Made by a program: the position numbers and the translations under genes. A stretch of DNA of 64,000 bases, taken from positions 43,680,290 to 43,744,289 of the forward strand of contig NC_133774.1 in NCBI RefSeq assembly GCF_003597395.2, read 5' to 3'. This DNA comes from Chelonoidis abingdonii (taxonomy: Eukaryota > Chordata > Testudines > Testudinidae). The notes below the pieces were generated by a model. It saw only the letters and a program-made list of their open reading frames with translations, made no database searches and was not told where the DNA came from. Within the stretch, counting starts at the first letter, position 1. Each line of letters starts with the position of its first letter. Positions 1 to 9,754 of this stretch are shown in pieces.

Positions 1-685
1 ACTCCAGCCAGGGAGCAGAGTTGGTGGCCGCTCTGCGCAGCTCTCGGAAGCAGTGGCATGCCCTGTCACCAGTTCCTATGCATAGGGGCAGCCAGGGTGC
101 TCCGTCCGTACTCTACCCCCATCTGCAGGCACCACCCCCCTGCAGCTCCCATTGGCCAGGAACCATGACCAATGGGAGCTGCAGGGGAAGCACCTGTGGA
201 TGGGGCAGCGCACAGCAGAGCCACCTGGCTTCACCTCCACATAGGAGCTGCAGGGGGGATATGCTGCTGCTTCTGGGAGCCACTAGAGGTAAGCGCTGCC
301 TGGAGCCTGCACCCCTGAGCCATCCCTCCCCCACACCCCAGTCCTCATCCCACTCCTGCCCACAAAACCTCTCAGTCCCAACCCAGAGCACCCTCCTGCA
401 CCTCAAACCCTTCATCCTCATCCGCAACCCTAGCTGAAACCCTCACACACACCCCCATGCCCCAATCCCCTGCCCCAGCCCTGATCCTCCTCCCACCCTT
501 TGAACCCCTTGGTCCCAGCTCAGAGCACCCTCCGACACACCAAACCCCTCATTCCCATCTGCATGCCCAGCCAGAGCCCCTACTTTCTCCCACACTCCAA
601 CCCCAATTTTGTGAGCATTCATGGTGGTCCATACGATTTCTATACTCAGATGTGGCCCTTGGGCCAAAAAGTTTGCCCACTCCCG
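1..685. mobile_element. hAT-like non-autonomous element, right part (cut by window start)
   Basis: The right end reads GGCCAAAAAGTTTGCCCACTCCCG. Its complement CGGGAGTGGGCAAAC matches the left end of the complete element at 18601 (CAAGGGTGGGCAAAC). The body is GC-rich with degenerate blocks of the type 'CAGCCC...CCTCATCCCC', as in the copy at 45320-45570. The left end and target duplication are outside the window. It encodes no protein that I recognise. Confidence 0.65.
140..184. repeat. Perfect 16-bp inverted repeat with 13-bp loop
   Basis: CTGCAGCTCCCATTGG at 140-155 is exactly complemented by CCAATGGGAGCTGCAG at 169-184. It lies inside the hAT-like element and is probably part of that family's subterminal structure. 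Confidence 0.8.
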
Positions 686-1419
686 TTATAAGGGCATAAA
701 ACTTGATATTATATGTTTGCCAATGACCGTGAGGCTACAATCTATTTGAATAGACTCACTGAATGTTTAAATAATCTCCTACTGGGAAACATGCTGCAGT
801 AATATCTACAAAATTCCAGGTCTCCTGTGGTGTTAAAGAAGCACTTTAATTAACCTATTCAATTTTCAGTCTGGGAGGGAAGAACAGAGTCTAAGTAGTT
901 TTTTTACATGTAACTTTATTTTCACTTCAAAGGTTTGTCTGTTAGTTTTTTCTAAATTTTAGCACCAAAATATGAGAAGAATTATGATGCGATGTCCATT
1001 TTTTCTAGCTTGTGCAAAAAAGAATATTTGGGTCCAGAGCAAGAAGTCTGCCAAATGTAGGCCTTGGCACACTAACATTCCCTGCCCTCAGATCCTCTGT
1101 GGACTCTCACATTTGTTATAGAGATTAGTCTTTTGTCCGTAATAATGATTTCAGCATATTTTCTAAATTCTTCTTGAGGTGTATATTTTTAAGCTGTCTT
1201 GTTGATCAAATATTGTTGGAATGGGTTTCCAAGTCATCTGTTTTTTTTCTTGACGTAGTTTGGCTTTTGTTTTCATCTTTGAATTTTTTTCCTTCCAGTT
1301 TCTGTTTCCCGTGGAGTTGATGATTTTCTGTTTCTCCCATATTAGATTCAAGCTTAATTACTTTCACTTTGACAGAATAAATTGTATTATTTATTTTTTT
1401 TTAAAAATTATATATATAT
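686..1419. other. AT-rich intergenic stretch, nothing recognised
   Basis: The sequence is AT-rich with no coding or repeat signature that I can name. A short (TA)n run closes it (about 1410-1421). Confidence 0.5.
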
Positions 1420-1422
1420 ATA

Positions 1423-1800
1423 CTGGCCAATCAACCAGACATCGTGGTAATAGACAAGGAGCAGAAGACAGCGGTGGTGATAGATATAGCAGTGCCAAGT
1501 GACAGCAACATCAGGAAGAAGGAATATGAGAAGCTGGAGAAGTACCAGGGCCTGAAAGAGGAACTAGAGAGAATGTGGAAAGTGAAGGCCAAAGTGGTCC
1601 CAGTGGTGGTAGGAGCACTCGGGGCTGTGACTCCTAAGCTGGGTGAGTGGCTCCAACAGATCCCAGGAACAACATCAGAGCTCTCTGTCCAGAAGAGTGC
1701 AGTGCTAGGAACAGCTAAGATACTGCGCAGAACCCTCAAACTCCCAGGTCTCTGGTAGAGGACCCGAGGTTGAGGAAGACACATACCACCCATAGGGGTG
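1423..1800 (+). pseudogene. C-terminal domain of a non-LTR retrotransposon, probably with restriction-like endonuclease (R4/Rex6-like)
   Basis: An open frame from LANQPDIVVIDK (about 1423) to TAG at 1756-1758 encodes about 112 residues. It holds PDIVVIDKEQKTAVVIDIAVP, then KYQGLKEELERMWKVKAKVVPVVVGALG, and ends near LGTAKILRRTLKLPGLW. This resembles, from memory, the last domain of reverse-transcriptase proteins whose PD-(D/E)xK-type motif (PD...IDIA) gives a restriction-like endonuclease, as in R4/Rex6-type LINEs. The upstream reverse transcriptase is missing, so this is a 5'-truncated copy. Clade assignment is uncertain; the protein-like nature is clear. Confidence 0.55.
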
Positions 1801-2998
1801 AGAGGAGAATTTTTTATTTTTTTTAAAGTATATATAATATACTTTGAAGAGTTTGGCCAAAGGAAGACCAAAGTTTGTTTCTTCTGGTCTCTATGTCCAT
1901 TGTGGCAACAATTTAATACTCTTTTGGGGATGAAATTTAATTTTTATTATTTTTAAATGGGCAATTATGTGCTCTGTAGTTTGGGCTGTTAAACATAGCA
2001 TTTTTTTGTCGGGGGAAGGCAGGCGTAGGTGAAAGCTGTGATTATTTTTTATCATCATCATCAAAGTGGCTCCAGGGAGGGCATCTCAGACATCTCCTCA
2101 AATAAGTTTTTCCATGAGGTTTACTATTTCAGTGCTTCCATACCAGCTTAGCTGTTGATACTAGATCCCAGCCAGAGAAGAGAGATGTAAGGAGAGGCTG
2201 GACATTAAGAGAAGAGCGGTCCACTTCCACTAACAGTTGCGACTGTGGCTAGCAGGTTGTCTATGTGCACGTGTAACTCATCAATCACAGTACCCTGAAC
2301 CTTCCAGTGCTGCTTTGGGGGAGGGAGAACACAAAGCTGACAGCTTCGCTGTAGTCAGTGGAATTATGCCCGTGTGAATTTTGGCTAATGTGTTAAAAAC
2401 TCCCCCAACTAAGACTTTCTTAATGCACTCAAGATAAATAAGATTATCATGGGCTTTAAAGGTGCTTGAGATTGAGAATTTAAATTTAATTTTTGTTTCT
2501 ATGAAACCTAGACTAACTGGGAAGGAATTCAAACCCCCATCCATGAATGCATGAGTGTCAGGTCTGAGCTGCCCTAAACATAACTGTAGGCAATTTTCTG
2601 GTGGTATAGTTACATTGAAACTCCCTACCCTATCCTCACTGACTCTTGATCTTGCTCTCAATCTAATTATCCCCAGGATCAATAAATAAACGCTGCCACA
2701 ATTGCCTTAGTCTTTCTCTAATAAGTTTCCACAAAGGTGGACTAACTTAACTGCCATACTATGCTCACAACTTCTTTACAACTTACCATGTTTCACATGT
2801 ATTGCAAAAATCACACTTTCCACTCTTTTCAGAGGTAGTGCCAAGTTTCCCATTTTCTATTTGACTGCCCAAACCAGCAGGCTCTCATGTGCTTTTCCTA
2901 GTCTAATGACTATTCATGAATGGCAGTGAATAGTCACTCGGCCAGGGAAAGCACTTGAGAATGAGCCGTGAGTGACAGCTAGATCAGTGGTTCTCAAT
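1801..2998. other. Intergenic stretch without recognised features
   Basis: No gene or repeat boundary that I can defend. At its right edge (about 2985-2998) CAGTGGTTCTCAA resembles a hAT-MITE end, and the same motif recurs at 4829. An older MITE may therefore surround the hAT insertion at 3007, but I cannot align the two ends well enough to call it. Confidence 0.4.
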
Positions 2999-3357
2999 CT
3001 ATTTACTAGGGTTGTGAATTAATCTCAGCTAACTCATGCAATTAACTCAAATTAACTGCAATTAAAAAATTAATTGTGATTAATCACACTGTTAAACAAT
3101 ACCAATTGAAATGTATTAAATATTTTTGGATGTTTTCTACATTTTCAAATATTGATTTCTATTACAAACACAGAATACAAAGTGTACAGTGATCACTTTA
3201 TATTACTACAAATATTTGCACTATAAAAATGATAAATATTATTTAATTCACCTTGTACAAGTACTGTAGTGCAATCTTTATCGTGAAAGTGTAATTTACA
3301 AATGTAGATATTGTTACATAACTGCACTAAAAAACAAAACAGTGTAAAACTTTAGAG

Positions 3358-3582
3358 CAGTGATTCTCAAATTTTTGTACTGATGACCCCTTTCACATAG
3401 CAAGCCTCTGAGTGTGACTCCCCCCCCTTATAAATTAAAAACTTTTTTAAAAAATATATTTAACACCATTATAAATGCTGGAGGCAAAGCAGGGTTGGGG
3501 TGAAGGCTGACAGCTCACAGCCCCCCACATAATAGCCTCATGACTCCTGGAGGGATCCCAACCCCCAGTTTGAGAACGCCTG
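3358..3582. mobile_element. 225-bp hAT MITE nested in the hAT element
   Basis: It begins CAGTGATTCTCAAATTTTT and ends CCAGTTTGAGAACGCCTG (complement CAGGCGTTCTCAAACTGG). It is flanked by perfect 8-bp duplications CTTTAGAG at 3350-3357 and 3583-3590. It interrupts the left arm of the larger hAT, so it inserted later. Confidence 0.85.
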
Positions 3583-4029
3583 CTTTAGAGCCTACAAGTT
3601 CTCTCAGTCCTACTTCTTGTTCAGCCAATTGCTAAGACAAGTTTTACATTTACAGGAGATACTGCTGACTGCTTCTTATTTACAATGTCACTTAGAAGTG
3701 AGAACAGGCATTCGCATGGCACTTTTGTAGCTGGCGTTGCAAGGTATTTGTGTGCCAGATATGCTAAACATTCATATGCCCCTTCGTGCTTCAACATTCC
3801 AGAGGACGATCTTACATGCTGATGATGCTCATTAAAAAAATGCTTTAATTAAATTTGTGACTGAATTCCTTGGGGGAGAATTGTATGTCTCCTGTTCTGT
3901 TTTACCCACATTCTCCCATATATTTCATGTCACAGCAGTCTCGGATGATGACTCAACACATTTGTTTTAATAACACTTTCATAGCAGATTTGACAAAAAG
4001 CACAAAGAAGGTACCAATGTGAGATTTCT

Positions 4030-4527
4030 ATGGACAGATACAGCACTCGACCCAAGGTTAAGAATCTGAAGTGCCTTCCAAAATCTGAGAGGGATGAGGT
4101 GTGGCAAATGCTTTCAGATGTCTTAAAAGATCAACACTCCAATGTGGAAACTACAGAACCCAAACCACCAAAAATCAATCTTCTACTGGTGGCATCTGAG
4201 TCAGATGATGAAAATGAACCTGCGTCGTTCCGAACTGCTTTGGATCGTTATCGAGCAGAACCCGTCATCAGCATGGACACATGTCCTCTGGAATGGTGGT
4301 TGAAGCATGAAGGGACATATGAATCTTTGGCGCATCTGGCACGTAAATATCTTGCAGTGCTGGCTACAACAGTGCCATGTAGAAGCCTGTTCTCACTTCC
4401 AGGTGACATTGTAAACAAGACGTGGGCAGCATTATCTCCTGCAAATTGTAACCAAGCTTTTTTGTCTGAGCAACTGGCTGAAGTAGGACTTGCAGGTTCT
4501 AAAGTTTTACATTGCATTCAAAAATAA
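4030..4527 (+). pseudogene. hAT transposase C-terminal fragment (dimerisation domain)
   Basis: This is an open frame of 165 residues. From about residue 85 it carries the hAT dimerisation pattern: CPLEWWLKHEGTYESLAHLARKYL, then ATTVPCRSLFSLPGDIVN, then LSPANCNQAFLSEQL. In active family members this domain joins transposase monomers. The region before it is charged and acidic and unremarkable. The upstream zinc finger and catalytic core are absent. It lies inside the hAT element at 3007-4770 and overlaps its right inverted arm. Confidence 0.75.
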
Positions 4528-4778
4528 GAGTTATTTTGTACATAATTCTACATTTGTAAGTTGAACTTTCATTATAAAGAAATTGTACTACAGTACTTAT
4601 TAGGTTGTAATCAAAAAAATATAAAATGAGCACTGTACACTTTATTCTGTTCTAACTGAAATCAATATTTGAAAATGTAAAGAACATCCAAAATATTTAA
4701 ATAAATGGTATCCCATTATTGTTTAAACAGTATGGTTAATTGCAATTTTTTTAATTGCTTGACATCCCTACTATTTAC

Positions 4779-5214
4779 CAGTGTGGGCTGTATCTACCTG
4801 TGTGGCCCTGAAGATGACCACATAGCTCAGTGGTTCTCAACCTGTGGCCTACATCAATCTAGTTTTCAGGTGTACAGCAGGGCTCAGCTAGGATATGGGG
4901 CATCCAAGTTCAAGTGCCTGCTCTAATGCCTATAGACAGTGGCACCGCTTAAGAGCCCACTACCAGAATATCCCATTGCCTAGGAAGCAATGTAGGAGGT
5001 TCAAATTCAGATCGTTGAACCTGCCTGGGGGAGTTCCCTAACCACTTGGCTAAAGGCTATAAGGGAGGCTGCTTTTCTCAACATGGCCAAACCCAAAAGA
5101 CCGGATCTGGGTGAAACGAACCCTTGTTTCAGTGTGACAAAGTATTTTCAACGTTTCATTTCTCCAAGAAGAGTTTTAAAAAATCCACTGTCGGTTTGCC
5201 TTGACCGACACTCA
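4779..5214. other. Upstream flank of the CpG island
   Basis: This is mixed intergenic sequence. CAGTGGTTCTCAACCTGTGG at about 4829 looks like one end of a hAT MITE. No gene is visible. An ATG-led frame from 5083 runs into the CpG island but has no recognisable product. Confidence 0.4.
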
Positions 5215-5758
5215 GAACAGCTCACGTGCGCAAGGAACCGAAACGCCACTGGGGGCCCAGCTCTGCCTTGCCAATGGGGGCAGCTGGAGAGCCAGGCGCG
5301 TGCTCCGGAGCTGGCGGCGCCCGCCTGGCAACTCCTTCAGCTGTGGGCTGGATGCCGCTCCCCCAACGTCGGCCGAGCCACCAGCAGGTTCCCGGCCCCG
5401 CGCTAGCGCAGCGCCCGCCCAAGCCGCTTTGGCCGCCGGGGGCGGGGCGGCGCACGGGCCCGGTGGGTGACCCGCGGAACAGGCCGGACCTAGGGGGCCC
5501 GCACGACCGAGGCAGCGCAGCAGCCCTCCGCGAAGCGACCGACCGACCCAGCCCTTCGCCTCGACACTTCCCCCACGGGCCTACAGGAGGCTGGAGGGAG
5601 AAAAACCGCCACCGCCACCGAGCAGCCGATGTCGAGGCTAGAGCGTCCCCACGCCGGGACTCTCTAACAGGCACCGCACGCTCCTCTCTATGGTTGGGCC
5701 CGCCTCCTGAGCCCTTGGCTGCGAGCGCACAGCACGGAGCGGTTGTGGAGGTGCTGCC

Positions 5759-5919
5759 ATGATGAACAGCGGTGGAATCGGGGTGCCGCTCGGCTTCCCC
5801 TTGGGCCCTACCTCCGTCATCCAAGTCACCAACCTCTCCTCGGCAGTAACCAGCGAGCAGATGCGGACGCTCTTCGGCTTCCTAGGAGAAATCGAGGAGC
5901 TGCGCCTTTATCCCCCAGA
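5759..5919 (+). CDS. SREK1: SREK1 coding exon 1
   Basis: It encodes residues 1-53 plus two bases of Asp54: a short Gly/Pro-rich leader, then the first half of RRM1 (RNP2-like VIQVTNL, then the helix with [17 protein letters not shown]). It ends ...CCAGA|GTAAGT, a strong donor, in phase 2. The upstream context GCTGCC before ATGATG gives both start codons a purine at -3. Upstream is GC-rich CpG-island sequence, fitting a broadly expressed gene. Confidence 0.95.
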
Positions 5920-8554
5920 GTAAGTGAGGCCTTGCCCGGGCCGAAGAGAGGGGCCCAGAGAGGCTTGTGGGATGCCGCGGAGGCCATCTTGATTATGGGC
6001 GGCCGGCGTATCTCCATGGCTTTGGGGTCACGTGATCCAATTTATTTGTGCTTTTCCGCTCTACGGGAAGGAATGTTGCCCGAAGCTAAGATGGCGGCTG
6101 CCGCCTGGAACCTGCCCTTCCCCCAGCCACAGGGAGGGAGCCGCGGGGTGTATGTTGTCTCCGCTCCGACTCAGAGCGGTCTCTGTAGCCTGGTAACCGG
6201 AGTCGGGGCTGCGGGCTCCTGACGGGTCAAGTCCCTTGGGCTCAGCGACTGTAGAAAAGTGAACCTGAGTCGTCCCCCGCCGGCTGTCCTGGAGCCTGAC
6301 ACTTCCCTGAGCCCCCCAGTGAGGGGAGTTTCCTTCTCCCTGCTCCGCCACTCTGGCCCTTGCCCTGAACCTTCGCCCACTCTGGTCTCAGTCCTGAATC
6401 CCTCGGAAGGGGACTCTCCTTTGAACCTACTCCCAATGATGGGAGTCTGCTCCCACTCTCATCCCTTAGTGAGTGGAGCTGTTCCCCCTTAGTCCCTGCA
6501 CGATGAGGGGGGCCTCGTTTCTTACCCCCTCTCTGGGACTAAACTAAAGGCCACCCCAATGGGGGAGTCTCCTCTCTACCACCCGGCCCGAAACCTCACT
6601 TTGGTGATGGAGTCTCATCTCTGTTTATAAAGTATATAAACTCAGAAGTAGTTCCAGCTTACCAGGTACCATATCTGTCCCTAAGCCCACCTACCAATTT
6701 TTGTTGTTTTACAGTCTTGCTTTCCTATTTTTTTTTAAGTGTTGCTCTGTAAAAGGTGTACACAAAGGGAAAAGTGATTATCACTTTAAAGAATGAAACT
6801 GGCCTTACACTAAGTGTTCTGAAATGATTACAGTAAACAAGGTTGAAAAAAGAGGAAAAATAACTAATCTCTTCTATCTATAATAGTATTTAGTTCTGTG
6901 TGAATGTGTAACCACAGTACGTAAAACATTTTCACACATTAGCTTGATTTTTTTTTTGATGGTTTGAGTTTAATGTGACCCTTTTAAATATTTGCTGGGC
7001 TTATGGGTGGTACTTCACAGCAGCAAATAGAAAAAGGGAGAAGGCACTTTTTCCAGATGACATCTCTGTCCTTTGAAACTGAAAGTATATGTATCACTGA
7101 ATGTTTGAAAGCTATAAGTAGAGATGGAGGGTAGGGAGAAATAAGGATACTTCCATCAAAATATATTGGACTAGGGAATTTCTAAATGAGGAATGTTTAA
7201 AAAAAAATCCAAAATGAGATTTAAGATCTTATTGACATACTTACAATATAATCTTCTATATTCACAGGGAGAAACTTAAAATAGCCTTAACGTAGCACTT
7301 ATATGCTATATTTTATTTTAAAATTGCTCTACAGATATTTGCTAATTAACATGAGTTTTCTTCCAAATGTAAGGTTGGATGCAGCTGTTGATCTTATTTA
7401 TTATTGTTTTGTGTTGTAAGATTTAAATAAAGTGGATGCTCCTTTCACACCATAGAGAAATCTGTTTGTGCAATAAATAGTATATATTTAAAACTTAAAT
7501 TGAACTGAAATCCAATACCACAGCAAATCTTAATTTACATGTTGTGATGGGGCAAGGCCAGATAGCTACAGTAAAGTACTGAGAAACAGGTATGTTAGCC
7601 CCAGGCTAAACAAGTCCCTAGTACCCTGATAACCAAATGGCAGTTGCTCCAGGTTAATCAAGGCACCTTGAGCCAATTAAGATCTTTCTAGAAGGCAGTA
7701 GAGATAGCTACTTTAATTAGAACACCTGCAGCCAATCAAAGGCAGGGTAATCAGCACACATGGGTTTAAAAACAGGAGTCATTCTAGTCAGGCAGGAGGA
7801 GCAGGGTGTGTTGTGCAGAGCTGGAGCAGAAGGCAAGGAACTGGAGTGAGTGTGTACTGCTGGAGATGTTGAGGAGGAAAGTTGTTATCGGACAGGAGGA
7901 AGGTACTGTGGTTAGGATAAAGAAGGTGTTTGAGGAGGCCATTGGGAGTAGCCCAGGGAGTTGTTAGTGTCATGCAGCTGTTAAGGAGGCACTATAGACA
8001 GCTGCAATCCACAGGGCCCTGGGCTGGAACCCGGAGTAGAGGGCGGGCCCGGGTTCCCCCCAAACCTCCCAACTCCTGATCAGACACAGGAGGAGTTGAC
8101 CCAGACTGTGGGTTCCACAAGAGGAGAAGATCACTGAGGTGAACAAATCTGCCAATAAGCGCAGGACCCACCGAGGTAGAGGAGGAATTTTGTCACAATG
8201 TGCATATTAAAGAGATTTAAACCTCAGCTATGGTGGATCCGTTCTGTGTTCAGAAATGTTGTGGGATAGAGGATATGTTCCCATTTTTCTGTAATTTTAT
8301 TTTAGATTTTATCTTATTTAAACCTCTTTTAAAATAAAAATAAATACATAATCTAGTGCCAAATGGTACTGGAGTTCCAATACTTGACATGGTTTGAAAT
8401 TAATATTTTAGATAAAACTGAGGCATTAAATTAATTTCTCTTGTGCACCAACAATAACATACTTGTTGACAATTAAAATTAAAATAAAATAGGCTTTCTG
8501 AACACAGCAGTCATTTGAAAAGCACTTTTTTTAAACATTAAGACAAGCACAGGG

Positions 8555-8591
<37 letters not shown>

Positions 8592-9707
8592 TTAGTAGCA
8601 AAGGCATATTTAAGAAAAAGTCCACTGAGTTAACAAAGTGACAGCAACGAATGTCAGACAGGAATTCAGTACAGACTGTTAAGAATACTTTTCTGATTTC
8701 TTTGTTACATGTTTATTGGGTTTAGATTTTAGAATGGAATTACATTTCCAAGAATCTTCCTCAAAGCTTTTAAGAACAAAAAAGTACACATTATGAATAG
8801 TAAAGGGTCACTGTTAAGAAGTTTGGGTTCAAAATAGAAGAATATATTAATATTTATTTTATTTGGATTTACAAATTTAGGTCTAGCAAGTTCAACTGCA
8901 GTGTGGCAGTATGGTACTGCACCTGAGAAGAAGAAAGTGAAATTGACTCAAAAAAGTGGAGCTGACTATTTTGTCTTCAATTTCCAAGTAAAATAAATAA
9001 ATCAAACAGAAATGATGATAAAAAAGTTAGATTTTAAAATTTTATCTGGTTTCAGTTATCTGAGCTATTGGTACATAGATAAAAAAAAATACTTTTTAAA
9101 AAAAAAAAAGTTTCATTGTTTTAATTTGACAGAGTCTGTTTGAACTCCCATACTTTCAGATAGAATTCACAATATTAGTTATCACTGGCATAGTTGCAGC
9201 TCTGCTACTGTAGTATTTATAGTGTAGACATACCCTTGGTTCAGGTCACATCTTGTGTAGCAATATGGAAAAGATTGGGTGGCATATTGCTGAAATCTCT
9301 GAGTGAGGCTTTTTCAGATTTTATTTTGGGGGAATATAATCAAAGTATTTTTGTTTAAAAAATAAATGTATGAATGCTTGCTGGCAGGGGAGTAAAGGAG
9401 TGGGGGGGAATAAGGGGAGGATGAAGGTTTGGAAGTGCAAGAAGAGATGGATAAATGGGGATGGGTAGTATGGGATGTGAGAGTGGTTGGGGGCTTTGGG
9501 GAGTACACATGGAGGTGAGTGGCAGAAGGGCTGGGGGAAAATAGGTATAGGTGACTGTTGATCTCACATTTTCCCCTTCTGTATATGTGCCAGGATCTGG
9601 GTGGTCTGAACCCCTCTTTCTACCCCTCAAGTGAGCTGGAATCTGGGAGTCTGCTCCCCAGGGGGCACTCTCTGCCCCCTGTGTGTGCCAGCACTGGGCC
9701 TCTGAGA

Positions 9708-9754
<47 letters not shown>

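Larger units (their letters stand above)
3007..4770 (+). mobile_element. hAT DNA transposon remnant with very long inverted arms and 8-bp target duplication
   Basis: The element starts TAGGGTTGTGAATTAAT and ends (complement) TAGGGATGTCAAGCAATTAA. It is flanked by perfect 8-bp duplications CTATTTAC at 2999-3006 and 4771-4778, diagnostic of hAT insertion. The two ends remain complementary for hundreds of bases: 3007-3820 (less a nested insert) pairs loosely with about 4260-4770. The left arm therefore carries an antisense copy of the transposase 3' end. The centre encodes a transposase fragment (4030-4527). It is inactive, with no N-terminal DNA-binding or catalytic parts visible. Confidence 0.85.
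5215..6250 (+). promoter_or_regulatory. SREK1: CpG island and probable SREK1 promoter
   Basis: GC content and CpG count rise abruptly at about 5220 and fall by about 6250, against an AT-rich background, and the island encloses coding exon 1. A GGGGGCGGGGCGG box (about 5439-5451) fits Sp1-type binding. I see no convincing TATA box, as expected for a CpG-island promoter with spread start sites. The transcription start cannot be placed from sequence alone. Confidence 0.8.
5920..7542. other. Start of SREK1 intron 1, unique sequence
   Basis: After the CpG island (to about 6250) the sequence becomes AT-rich. I see no exon with supported junctions and no repeat that I can bound. Confidence 0.5.

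Noticed and set aside
1..437. 138-residue plus-strand frame at the window start
   Set aside because: It lies in a GC-rich non-autonomous hAT repeat, and related copies do not keep the frame.
4248..4517. 89-residue minus-strand frame
   Set aside because: It is antisense to the hAT transposase fragment.
5201..6492. Several long open frames on both strands of the CpG island
   Set aside because: GC-rich DNA has few stops. The frames disagree with the SREK1 exon 1 frame and junctions and match no family.
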